Program-made: the position numbers and the translations under genes | DNA from: Albibacillus kandeliae | GTDB lineage: Bacteria > Pseudomonadota > Alphaproteobacteria > Rhodobacterales > Rhodobacteraceae | Assembly (NCBI RefSeq): GCF_003116585.1 | Contig: NZ_QEHM01000003.1 | Location: forward strand, 358,916 to 422,915 | Reading direction: 5' to 3' | Length of the DNA stretch: 64,000 nucleotides | In this document: in pieces, positions 25,407 through 33,901 of the stretch | Numbering within the stretch: position 1 is the first letter of the stretch | Layout: each line of letters opens with the position of its first letter | The notes under the pieces: generated by a model | The model's database searches: none | What the model was told of the DNA's origin: nothing | The model's input: only the letters and a program-made list of their open reading frames with translations

Positions 25407-26180
25407 CTACCCGATAACCCGCGCAACCTCGGCCGCCGCATCGGTCAGGCCCCAGGGCGGGTTGATCACCACCATGCCGCTGCCGATCATCCCGTGACCG
25501 GGCCGCGCGGGCGGAAAGCGCACCTGGTGGTGCAGCGCCTTGTCGCCCATGCTCTCGAGGTCGGCCAGCGCCCGCACCAGCGGATCATGCGCGCCCGAGG
25601 CCAGAACCGGATACCACAGGATCAGCACCCCCACCGGCCACTTGCGATGCAGCTGCATCAGCAGCTTGGGCATCCGCACGAATTCGTCCTTCAGCTCATA
25701 GCTCGGGTCGATCATCAGCAGCCCCCTGCGCGGCTCGGGCGGGGTGATAGAGATCGCCAGCTGCTCGCCATCGATTTCGCGGACGTCGGCCCGCGTGACC
25801 GACCGGCGCAGCACCTGCACCTCGCCCGGGTGCATCTCGGCCAGCGTGATCCGGTCCTCGGGCCGCAGCAGCGCCTCGGCGATCAGCGGCGAGCCGGGAT
25901 AGGCCGTCGCGCCGCCGGTCGCGCGCACATGGGCCAGCGCCCGCAGGTAAGGGTGATCCGGGGCGAAACGTCCCGCGACCTTGCCGATGCCCGCCGCCGC
26001 CTCTCCGGTCTTCAGCGCCTCGGTCCCACCAAGGTCATAAAGACCCCGGCCCGAGTGCGTCTCGATGTAGGACAGCGGCTTGGGCTTCTGCACCATGTAG
26101 TCGAGCGCCGAGGCCAGCAGCGCGTGCTTGTGCACGTCGGCCATGTTCCCGGCATGATAGGCGTGCTGGTACGAAAGCAT
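25407..26180 (-). CDS. rlmJ: 23S rRNA (adenine(2030)-N6)-methyltransferase
   Basis: This 257-residue protein starts MLSYQHAYHAGNMADVHKH, which is diagnostic for RlmJ. The SAM-binding region includes YIETHSGRGLYDL, and the catalytic motif for N6-adenine methylation is DPSYELKDEF. It methylates A2030 of 23S rRNA. It lies 20 bases after hslU on the same strand and may be co-transcribed with hslVU. Confidence 0.93.
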   Translation of the reverse strand: MLSYQHAYHAGNMADVHKHALLASALDYMVQKPKPLSYIETHSGRGLYDLGGTEALKTGEAAAGIGKVAGRFAPDHPYLRALAHVRATGGATAYPGSPLIAEALLRPEDRITLAEMHPGEVQVLRRSVTRADVREIDGEQLAISITPPEPRRGLLMIDPSYELKDEFVRMPKLLMQLHRKWPVGVLILWYPVLASGAHDPLVRALADLESMGDKALHHQVRFPPARPGHGMIGSGMVVINPPWGLTDAAAEVARVIG

Positions 26181-26200
26181 CCCGGCCGACCCTCCCGGCG

Positions 26201-27508
26201 TCAGAGAACGTAGCGGCTCACGTCGGTAGACCGGGCCAGTTCGCCCAGGTTCTGATCGACGAAGGCGGCGTCCACCGTAATGCTCTCGCCGGAGCGGTCG
26301 GGTGCGGTAAAGGACAGCTCCTCGAAGACCCGTTCCATCACGGTGTAGAGCCGCCGCGCCCCGATGTTCTCGACCGACTGGTTCACCTCGGCGGCGATCT
26401 TGGCCAGCGCCGCGATGCCGTCGTCGGTAAAGCTCACGCCCACCTGTTCGGTCCCCATCAGGGCCGTGTACTGGCGCGTCAGTGCATTGTCGGTCTCGGT
26501 CAGGATGCGCACGAAGTCGCCTTCGGTCAGCGCCCGCAATTCAACCCGGATCGGCAGGCGGCCCTGAAGTTCGGGCAGCAGGTCCGAGGGCTTGGCGATG
26601 TGGAAGGCGCCGGAGGCGATGAACAGGATGTGGTCGGTCTTCACCGGGCCGTACTTGGTCGAGACCGTGGTGCCCTCGATCAGCGGCAGCAGGTCACGCT
26701 GCACACCCTCGCGGCTGACGTCGCCGCCGCGCGCCTCCTGCCGGGCACAGACCTTGTCGATCTCGTCGAGGAAGACAATGCCGTTCTGCTCGACCGCTTC
26801 CAGCGCGGCCTTGTTGACGGTCTCGTCGTCCAGCAGCTTGTCGGCCTCTTCCCCGATCAGGATCTCGTAGCTCTCGGCCACGGTCATCTTGCGCCGAGTG
26901 GTGCGCCCGCCAAAGGCCTTACCGAACATGTCGCCAAGGTTCATCATGCCCATGTTGGCGCCCGGCTGACCTGGGATCTCGAACATCGACATGGGGTTCG
27001 AATGATCGGCAAGCTCCAGCTCGATAACGGTGTCGTCCAACTCGCCCGCCTTCAGCTTGCCCCGAAACATCTCGAGCGTCGCCTCGCGCGCATCCTTGCC
27101 CGCGATGGCCTGCAACACCCGTTCCTCGGCGGCCTTGTGCGCGTTCGCCTTGACGTCCTCGCGCATGTGCTCGCGCGTCATGGCAATGGCGCTGTCCACG
27201 AGGTCGCGGATGATCTGTTCCACGTCCCGGCCCACGTAGCCGACCTCGGTGAACTTGGTCGCCTCGACCTTGATGAAGGGCGCGCGGGCCAGCTTGGCCA
27301 GACGGCGGCTGATCTCGGTCTTGCCGACGCCGGTGGGACCGATCATCAGGATGTTCTTGGGATAGACCTCGTCGCGCAGGTCGTCCGAGAGCTGCTTGCG
27401 GCGCCAGCGGTTGCGCAGCGCCACGGCGACGGCGCGCTTGGCGTCCTTCTGGCCGATGATGTATCGGTCCAGCTCGGACACGATTTCGCGGGGGGTGAGA
27501 TCGGTCAT
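26201..27508 (-). CDS. hslU: ATP-dependent protease ATPase subunit HslU
   Basis: HslU is the AAA+ unfoldase that feeds substrates to HslV. The 435-residue protein has Walker A GPTGVGKT at 57-64, Walker B in [14 protein letters not shown] and the C-terminal sensor-2 and helix ending SRYVL, whose last residues dock into HslV. The [10 protein letters not shown] pore-loop motif is present. The inserted I-domain lies roughly between residues 110 and 240. It is 73 bases downstream of hslV in the usual order. Confidence 0.97.
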   Translation of the reverse strand: MTDLTPREIVSELDRYIIGQKDAKRAVAVALRNRWRRKQLSDDLRDEVYPKNILMIGPTGVGKTEISRRLAKLARAPFIKVEATKFTEVGYVGRDVEQIIRDLVDSAIAMTREHMREDVKANAHKAAEERVLQAIAGKDAREATLEMFRGKLKAGELDDTVIELELADHSNPMSMFEIPGQPGANMGMMNLGDMFGKAFGGRTTRRKMTVAESYEILIGEEADKLLDDETVNKAALEAVEQNGIVFLDEIDKVCARQEARGGDVSREGVQRDLLPLIEGTTVSTKYGPVKTDHILFIASGAFHIAKPSDLLPELQGRLPIRVELRALTEGDFVRILTETDNALTRQYTALMGTEQVGVSFTDDGIAALAKIAAEVNQSVENIGARRLYTVMERVFEELSFTAPDRSGESITVDAAFVDQNLGELARSTDVSRYVL

Positions 27509-27581
27509 GTTCAGTCCTTCGATCGGGTGGGGCCGCGCAGGACCTTCGCGGAAGGGCCTGCCAAGAATTTCAGGGAAATTC

Positions 27582-28139
27582 TTACTTGCGGATCGTCTCC
27601 ACCGTCAGGTTTCCGTTGGTATAGACGCAGATGTCGGCGGCAATCGCCATGGCGGCGCGCGCGACCTCTTCGGCCGACTTGTCGGTGTCCATCATCGCCC
27701 GCGCGGCGGCGAGCGCGTAGTTCCCGCCCGAGCCGATCGCGGTCACGTCATGTTCGGGCTCCAGCACGTCGCCCGCGCCGGTGATCACGAAGATGTCCGC
27801 TCCGTCCGAGACGATCAGCATCGCCTCCAGCTTTTGCAGGTACTTGTCGGTCCGCCAGTCCTTGGCCAGTTCGACCGAGGCGCGGGCCAGCTGGCCGGGC
27901 GTCGCCTCGAGCTTGGCCTCCAGCCGCTCGAGCAGGGTGAAGGCATCGGCGGTCGAACCCGCGAACCCCGCCACCACGTCGTAGCCGCCGGGGCTGAGAC
28001 GGCGCACCTTGCGCGCGGTGCCCTTGATCACGGTCTGACCGAGCGAAACCTGCCCGTCCCCCGCAATCACCACTTCGCCGCCCTTCTTGACGCCGATGAT
28101 CGTCGTGCCGTGCCAGCCGGGAAATTCGTCTTTGCTCAT
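27582..28139 (-). CDS. hslV: ATP-dependent protease proteolytic subunit HslV
   Basis: HslV is the proteasome-like threonine peptidase. The 185-residue precursor reads [20 protein letters not shown]; removal of the first 11 residues would expose the catalytic Thr12. The [14 protein letters not shown] segment is the conserved substrate-pocket and metal region. An AGGAGG site precedes the ATG, and a possible heat-shock type promoter lies just upstream (28164-28194). It forms HslVU with the next gene. Confidence 0.97.
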   Translation of the reverse strand: MSKDEFPGWHGTTIIGVKKGGEVVIAGDGQVSLGQTVIKGTARKVRRLSPGGYDVVAGFAGSTADAFTLLERLEAKLEATPGQLARASVELAKDWRTDKYLQKLEAMLIVSDGADIFVITGAGDVLEPEHDVTAIGSGGNYALAAARAMMDTDKSAEEVARAAMAIAADICVYTNGNLTVETIRK

Positions 28140-28163
28140 AAGGCCTCCTGATCGCTTGGCAGG

Positions 28164-28194
28164 CTATATGGAACCTGTAGCGCCGGGGCACAAG
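28164..28194 (-). promoter_or_regulatory. Possible heat-shock (sigma-32-like) promoter of hslVU
   Basis: On the minus strand CTTGTG (28194-28189) and CCATATAG (28171-28164) are separated by 17 bases, with the hslV start 24 bases further on. This is a partial match to alphaproteobacterial heat-shock promoters (CTTG and a CCCCAT-like -10) and also a poor vegetative promoter. It is a candidate only. Confidence 0.35.
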
Positions 28195-28273
28195 GGCAGC
28201 GCCTGCGGGCAAGGCAGGCGGAGGCCCACCGCTCCACCTTGTCCCCCGGCAAGACGCCGCCTAACGTCCCCCC

Positions 28274-29191
28274 ATGCCCGAGGACCGCATCCTGCACTTC
28301 CATCTCCAGTCGCGCGAGCTTCGGCACGCCCGGGCGGGCCGACACAAATTGATCAACCAGATCAGCGAGGTGGTGCGCGAGTCGGGCTTCGAGATCGCCT
28401 TCTGCCGCGACAGCGATGTCGAGTACCTGAGGGCGTCGGAGCGGCCGGGCTACAGCATGTTCCAAATGAACGAACCCGCCAACGAAAGGTCGCTGACCTT
28501 CCGTCGCGTCTACGAAAACCCCTTCTGGGCCATCGAGCGCAGCAGCCGGCGGTGGGAGTGGCCGGTGGCGCAGCTCTCCTTCCCCACAGATGCGGTCCCC
28601 CGCCGCAGGGCCGACAGTTTCTACCGCTACTGGCGCAACCGGCTGTTCGGCGCCGCCGTCGAACGCCCCACGCGCGAAGGCATCTGCTATGTCCCGCTGC
28701 AGGGCCGCCTGCTGGCCCATCGCTCCTTCCAGTCCTGTTCGCCGCTGGAGATGGTCGAGGCCGTGCTGGAACACGACCGCACCCGGCAGATCGTCGCCAC
28801 GCTGCACCCGAACGAGCGCTATACCGAGGCCGAACAGGAGGCGCTCGCGGCGCTCGCCCGGGCCCACCCCCGGCTGACGGTCGCCACCGGCGGCATGGCC
28901 GACCTGCTGGCGCGCTGCGACTACGTGGTGACGCAGAACTCCTCGGTCGCCTTCCTCGGCTATTTCTTCGCGAAACCGGCGGTGCTCTTCGGGCAGATCG
29001 ACTTCCACCACATCGCGGCGAAGGTGCATGATCTCGGCGTGGCAGAAGCACTGCGGCAGGGCCCCGCGCTGACCCCGGACTATGCCGGGTACCTGCATTG
29101 GTTCTGGTTCGAGAACGCCATCAACGCCGGACGCGAGGAAGCCCCCGCGCGCATCCGGGCCCGATTGCAGGCGGCGGGCTGGCCGGTGTGA
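28274..29191 (+). CDS. Uncharacterised protein, possibly capsule/surface polysaccharide related
   Basis: This 305-residue soluble protein starts MPEDRILHFHLQSRELRHAR. No catalytic motif is certain. The C-terminal half reads RQIVATLHPNERYTEAEQ, then LARCDYVVTQNSSVAFLGYF and KPAVLFGQIDFHHIA. This recalls the nucleotide-sugar-binding half of GT-B-fold proteins that handle capsule polysaccharide (a conserved HP-E block followed by an asparagine/serine-rich turn). It is divergent from hslV and followed by an unrelated insert-like gene. Function unknown; the glycosyltransferase-like reading is a weak inference. Confidence 0.7.
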   Translation: MPEDRILHFHLQSRELRHARAGRHKLINQISEVVRESGFEIAFCRDSDVEYLRASERPGYSMFQMNEPANERSLTFRRVYENPFWAIERSSRRWEWPVAQLSFPTDAVPRRRADSFYRYWRNRLFGAAVERPTREGICYVPLQGRLLAHRSFQSCSPLEMVEAVLEHDRTRQIVATLHPNERYTEAEQEALAALARAHPRLTVATGGMADLLARCDYVVTQNSSVAFLGYFFAKPAVLFGQIDFHHIAAKVHDLGVAEALRQGPALTPDYAGYLHWFWFENAINAGREEAPARIRARLQAAGWPV

Positions 29192-29363
29192 CGCGGCACG
29201 GGGAGTAGTCCGGAAAGAAGGGAGGTGTCCGCAAACCGTGTTGGTCGATCATGTCCTTTGGAGCGGACCCACTGGGCAAAGCGCGACGAAGGTCGAGTTT
29301 GAACCCACAACGGCCATTGACCAAACACTAGTCGCAAGTCAGGTTGCCCCGGCGGGGGTGCCG

Positions 29364-30083
29364 ATGGCAATATCTCACTTTTCATACCCGGACCAGGACG
29401 AAGTGCCATATCTGGAATGGTTCGGTCCGCACTTCCCTTCCGTGTTCGTCGCTCTGAACCCCTTCATCCGAATTCATGACGGTGAGCCCTTTCAAAATGG
29501 GAATTGGACGCCACCCGAGGTCATAAGGCGGGCCAAGCGGTGCGGGCAGGCATGCTCTGTGACATGGGCAGAGGTCGCTTCACTATGTGGCTTTACGACC
29601 GTTGCCGAAGTCAATCAGTCGCTCCGGCTCACCGGCTCAAAACGCTTGATTCCCGAATTTGCCTCACCAAAGAACACAGCAACTTTGCTCAAACGATGCC
29701 GCGAAAATAGTCTCTATCCGCCGGATGAAGGGCTAGCATCGCCACCTTTCGAGTGGTCTTTCGCGTCCTTCGCCCGGGCTTCAGGTCAAGATAGCCTCCT
29801 TGCCGCGGACGGTTTCAGCTCGAAAGCCGAACAACTGAAGGTATCGCAGCTTGCTGACCCGGAAGAGCTCAACGAGTTTGCAGAGTTTGCCGCACCGGAC
29901 GATTCCTTCTACGCGACGATCTACACGGACTATCATTATTGGCTCATCTGCCAAACGTCAGAGTCGCTGTCCAAGGCGCGACCGGAGAAGTTCTTTGAAG
30001 GTTTCTATGCCGGTATCGGTACGAATGACTTGTGGGGCCTTGTGCAAACCGATCCCGAGGGAAAGCCGGCTTCGTCCTCATAG
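29364..30083 (+). CDS. Hypothetical protein, lower-GC, possible DUF2711-like
   Basis: This 239-residue protein starts MAISHFSYPDQDEVPYLEWF at the ATG at 29364, behind GGCGGGGG. It has no signal peptide or membrane segment. The FVALNPFIRI, TWAEVASLCGF and DYHYWLICQTSESL segments recall, from memory only, the DUF2711 family of soluble proteins of unknown role, known mainly from Firmicutes. Base and codon use are visibly more AT-rich than in the flanking genes, which suggests acquisition by transfer. The frame is open further upstream, but that part overlaps the previous gene and an unstructured spacer. Confidence 0.65.
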   Translation: MAISHFSYPDQDEVPYLEWFGPHFPSVFVALNPFIRIHDGEPFQNGNWTPPEVIRRAKRCGQACSVTWAEVASLCGFTTVAEVNQSLRLTGSKRLIPEFASPKNTATLLKRCRENSLYPPDEGLASPPFEWSFASFARASGQDSLLAADGFSSKAEQLKVSQLADPEELNEFAEFAAPDDSFYATIYTDYHYWLICQTSESLSKARPEKFFEGFYAGIGTNDLWGLVQTDPEGKPASSS

Positions 30084-30118
30084 CCGACCAACAAAGTATG
30101 CGGACACCCTCAAACGAA

Positions 30119-30142
30119 AAGGCGCCCCTGAAGGAGCGCCTT
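30119..30142 (-). terminator. Intrinsic terminator of trxA
   Basis: On the minus strand AAGGCGC and GCGCCTT form a seven-base stem followed by TTTT, 24 bases after the trxA stop. The inner TCC/GGG bases can extend the stem partly. Confidence 0.85.
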
Positions 30143-30166
30143 GTCTGAAACCGGTTTGAACGCCGA

Positions 30167-30487
30167 TCAGATCGAGGAGTCGATCCAGCTTTGCAGCGCG
30201 GCCTTCGGTGCGGCGCCGGCGCGGTTCGAAACCACCTGGCCGTCCTTGAAGATGAACAGCGCCGGGATACCGCGCACGCCCATGGCGGCGGCGGAGTTCG
30301 GGTTGCTGTCGACATCGACCTTGGCGACCTTGATGCGGCCGCCGTATTCTGCGGCGAGCTCTTCCAGAGCGGGGCCGATCTGCTTGCACGGACCACACCA
30401 CTCGGCCCAGAAATCGACCACTACGGGAATGTCGGAGTTCTTGACTTCTTCGTCGAAGGTATCGTCGGTCACGGCAACGGTGGACAT
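30167..30487 (-). CDS. trxA: Thioredoxin
   Basis: This 106-residue thioredoxin has the redox motif WCGPC (Cys31 and Cys34), preceded by VVVDFWAE, and the cis-proline in [11 protein letters not shown]. It is a general cytoplasmic disulfide reductase. It is the last gene of the tsaE-amgK-murU-addB-addA-trxA string and lies 36 bases after addA, ending at an intrinsic terminator. The order is the usual one in Rhodobacteraceae. Confidence 0.97.
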   Translation of the reverse strand: MSTVAVTDDTFDEEVKNSDIPVVVDFWAEWCGPCKQIGPALEELAAEYGGRIKVAKVDVDSNPNSAAAMGVRGIPALFIFKDGQVVSNRAGAAPKAALQSWIDSSI

Positions 30488-30523
30488 GATCTGTCTCCTG
30501 CAGGAATGCGTTGGGTCAGGAAG

Positions 30524-33500
30524 TTAAGAACCGATCCCGGTCAGGTCAAGATGTGGTGTTTGTGCAAGGGCGCACCTCACCAGTTCGTGTGGCAACGGCA
30601 TGAGATCGCCCGTGCGCGTCCACAGGATCGCCGTCTCGATCGCCCGACCGGGATAAATCTGTTCCAGCGCAAGAGCATAGGCGCCCATCTGCCGCAACAG
30701 CCCGTCCGGGCAGGTTTCCGGGTCGGCGGGAACCGTGGCGTTGGACTTGAAGTCGACCGCCAGGATTCGGGTATCGGTTATGATCAGGCGGTCTATCACG
30801 CCGTGGATCCGGCGGTTGCCCAGAGTCGCGGTCACCGGAACCTCGGCCAGAACCTCGGGCGCAAAGATCGCGGCATGCTCCGCCCGGTCGAGCACCCCGG
30901 CGGCCTCGGCGAGGGCCGAGGCGAGATCCTCCTCCCCGACCTCGCCCAGCAGGTTGCGCGCGGCGGCGGGCCGGTCCGCAGGCGGCAGTCCAGGCAGATG
31001 TTCCAGCAGCAGGTGAATGCGGGTGCCGCGCGCCTTGGCCGCCTCCTCCTCGTCGCCCAGTGCGCCGGGCAGCGCCTTGGCCCCTCCGAGGTCCGAGGGA
31101 CTAAGGGTTTCGGGCAGGACGACGGGCGGCGCGGCCGGGCGACGGAAGACCTCGGGCAGCGCAACCGTCTCGCGGGGGGTGACCGCCTCGTGCCGGAAGG
31201 GCAGCGCATTCCAGTTCTCGTCCTCGATGGAGAGCCCGAATTCACCGGCGAACTCCCGCGCGGTGCCGCCTGCCTCCTCCAGCCCGGCCTCGACGATCTG
31301 GTACCAGCTGTCACCCTCCTTATCCAACTCGCCCGCCGCCGCCACGATCAGCCATTTCTCGGCCCGGGTCAGCGCCACGTAGAGCAGCCGCTGGCGTTCG
31401 TTCTCCTCTCGCGCGCGCGCGTCCTGCTGCGGTTCGGACAGCACCTCGGGCATCTCGGCCGAGCGCGGGCGCCAGACCGGCGTTCCCCCGGCCAGCATCA
31501 CCTCGCCCCGGCTGGCCACGCGCCGCTTGCCGGTGTCCGGCAGGATCACGATGGGCGACTCGAGCCCCTTTGAGCCGTGGACCGTCATCACCCGGATCAT
31601 GTCGCCCGCGCTGCCCATCTGGCGCTTGATTTCCAGATCGTCGGTTTCCATCCAGCCAAGAAAGCCGGTCAGGCTCGGCACCTCCGAACGCTCGTAGGAC
31701 AGCGCCTGCGACAGCAGCGCATTGATCCCGTCCTCTGCCTCGGCCCCAAGCCGCCCCAGCAAATGGCGGCGGCCGCGGTGACGCGTCAGGATGCGCTCGA
31801 TCAGGTCGAAGGGGCGCAGGAAATCGGCCTGCCCCATCAGATCCTGCAGGATCGCCAGCGTGGGGCCGAAATCCGCCGCGCGGCGGCGCAGGGCCATCCA
31901 CAGGAACTCGCGGGGGCCGCGCCGGTGGGCAAGGTCGAAGAGCGCCTGCTCGGTCCAGCCGAACAGCGGCGACTTGAGCGCGGTGGCCAGCGACAGGTCG
32001 TCCTCGGGCGTGGCAAGGAAACGCAGCAGCGCGGCAAGGTCCTTGACCGCCAGCTCGGCCCCGACCTTCAGCCGGTCGGCCCCGGCGATTGGCAGGCCCG
32101 CCGCCTTGCAGGCGCGGATGATCTCGGCAAAGAGCTCGGACCGGCGCTGCACGAGGATCAGGAAGTCACCCGCGCGGACCGGACGGCGGAACATGCCCTC
32201 GCGCCCCTCGTCGGGGATGGTTGCCCCCTCCCGGATCAGCGTCCCGATTTCCTCCGCGATGCGCTCGGCAAGGATCACCGTGTGGTGGTGCGGGCTGGGC
32301 CGGTCCACCGGCGTATCCCAGGGCGGGTCCTCGGGGTCCTCGACCTTGGGCACCGCGGGCCAGAGATCGATCCGCCCCGGCAGGTCGTTCTTGAAGGCGC
32401 GGTGGCGCGATCCGGCAAACCCGGCAGCATCGCGTCCCTCGAACACGATGTCGACCAGCCGCAGGATCGACTCGGCCGAGCGGAAGGAGAATTCCAGCGA
32501 GAGATCCTGCAGGTCACGGCCCGTTGCCCGCAGCCGCTGTGCAAAGTCCGCCTGCATCCGGTCAAAGGCGCCGGGATCGGCCCCCTGGAAGGAATAGATC
32601 GACTGCTTCTTGTCCCCCACGACAAAGATGGTCCGCTCCACGTCGGGGCGCGCGCCCTCACCGCTGGTGAATTCCTGCGCCAGCTTGTCGATCACGTCCC
32701 ACTGCTCGGGGCTGGTGTCCTGCGCCTCGTCGACGAGGATATGGTCGATCCCGCCATCCAGACGATACAGCACCCAGGCCGCGACCCCGGGATCGCCCAG
32801 CAGGTGCCGCGCCTTGAGGATCAGGTCGTCGAAGTCGAGCCAGCCGCGGATCTGCTTGCGGCGTTCGTACTCCGGCAGGAACGCCGCGGCAAAGGCGTGG
32901 AGCGCGTGCGACTTGCGCGCCGCCGCCAGACCCAGCCGCGCCGCGCGCGCCGCCTCGACCCGCAGCATCAGCGGCTCCACCCGGTCCATCAGCTCGCCAT
33001 GCGACTCGCGCACGGCCTTGGTCGGAAAGGCCCCGACCTTGGCGGTGAAGGGCTCCTTGGCGCTGGCCCCGGTCAGGAACACGCCTTCGAGCACCGGCAG
33101 CGCGGCCAGCGTCATCTCGCCAAGGGTCGCCAGCTTGTCGGCGGCCTTCTGGTCGTTGGACCCGCCGCTGCGCAGGGCCGTGATCAGCCGATCCAGCACC
33201 TCGCGCTCGCCACCCAGAAAGACCTGCGCGGCCATCGCCCTCTCGTCGAACCCCGCCGGCAGATCGAAGAGCGCCAGCAGATCTGCCATGTCCCGCGCCT
33301 GCGCAAAATCGGCGCGTTTGGACAGGATCGTCGCGGTGAGAGAGGCGAAATCGTTGTCGCTGACATACTGCGCGACGGCCTCGACCAGCCCGGCCTGCGG
33401 ACCCTGCGCGATGTCCTCGACGATCTCCGCCTGCAGGATGTGCGCCGCCCGGTCCTCCACCTCGGAGAACTGCGGGCTGACCCCGGCTTCGAGCGGGAAG

Positions 33501-33901
33501 CGGCGCAGCAAAGCCGCGCAGAAGGAGTGGATGGTCTGGATCTTCAGCCCGCCCGGCGTCTCGATGGCACGGGCGAAGAGCGTGCGCGCCTGCCGCATCC
33601 GCTCGGCCGTGATCGCGCCACCGACTCCCAGCTGATCCAGCGCCGCCGCGAGCTCGGCGTCGCCCAGCATCGCCCATTCGCCCAGACGGCGGAACAGACG
33701 GTTCTGCATCTCGCTCGCCGCGGCCTTGGTGTAGGTCAGGCAGAGGATGTTCTGCGGCTCGACCCCGTCCAGCAACAGCCGCGCCACGCGGTCGGTCAGC
33801 ACGCGGGTCTTGCCCGACCCGGCGTTGGCCGCGAGCCATGTGGAGGCATCGGGCCGCGCTGCCTGAACCTGGCGTTCGGTGGCTTCGTTGCGTGCGATCA
33901 T
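30524..33901 (-). CDS. addA: Double-strand break repair helicase-nuclease AddA
   Basis: This 1125-residue UvrD-type helicase has a C-terminal nuclease domain. Walker A is AANAGSGKT at 24-32, followed by LCLTYTKAAASEMQNRL (motif Ia). Motif II reads HILVDEAQDTSPEQW, motif III FVVGDKKQSIYSFQGADP and motif VI YVALTRAEK. The nuclease signature ILAVDFKSN is near residue 1070. With AddB it resects DNA ends for RecA loading, the role of RecBCD in other bacteria. Its ATG overlaps the addB stop (ATGA), so translation is coupled. Confidence 0.96.
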   Translation of the reverse strand: MIARNEATERQVQAARPDASTWLAANAGSGKTRVLTDRVARLLLDGVEPQNILCLTYTKAAASEMQNRLFRRLGEWAMLGDAELAAALDQLGVGGAITAERMRQARTLFARAIETPGGLKIQTIHSFCAALLRRFPLEAGVSPQFSEVEDRAAHILQAEIVEDIAQGPQAGLVEAVAQYVSDNDFASLTATILSKRADFAQARDMADLLALFDLPAGFDERAMAAQVFLGGEREVLDRLITALRSGGSNDQKAADKLATLGEMTLAALPVLEGVFLTGASAKEPFTAKVGAFPTKAVRESHGELMDRVEPLMLRVEAARAARLGLAAARKSHALHAFAAAFLPEYERRKQIRGWLDFDDLILKARHLLGDPGVAAWVLYRLDGGIDHILVDEAQDTSPEQWDVIDKLAQEFTSGEGARPDVERTIFVVGDKKQSIYSFQGADPGAFDRMQADFAQRLRATGRDLQDLSLEFSFRSAESILRLVDIVFEGRDAAGFAGSRHRAFKNDLPGRIDLWPAVPKVEDPEDPPWDTPVDRPSPHHHTVILAERIAEEIGTLIREGATIPDEGREGMFRRPVRAGDFLILVQRRSELFAEIIRACKAAGLPIAGADRLKVGAELAVKDLAALLRFLATPEDDLSLATALKSPLFGWTEQALFDLAHRRGPREFLWMALRRRAADFGPTLAILQDLMGQADFLRPFDLIERILTRHRGRRHLLGRLGAEAEDGINALLSQALSYERSEVPSLTGFLGWMETDDLEIKRQMGSAGDMIRVMTVHGSKGLESPIVILPDTGKRRVASRGEVMLAGGTPVWRPRSAEMPEVLSEPQQDARAREENERQRLLYVALTRAEKWLIVAAAGELDKEGDSWYQIVEAGLEEAGGTAREFAGEFGLSIEDENWNALPFRHEAVTPRETVALPEVFRRPAAPPVVLPETLSPSDLGGAKALPGALGDEEEAAKARGTRIHLLLEHLPGLPPADRPAAARNLLGEVGEEDLASALAEAAGVLDRAEHAAIFAPEVLAEVPVTATLGNRRIHGVIDRLIITDTRILAVDFKSNATVPADPETCPDGLLRQMGAYALALEQIYPGRAIETAILWTRTGDLMPLPHELVRCALAQTPHLDLTGIGS

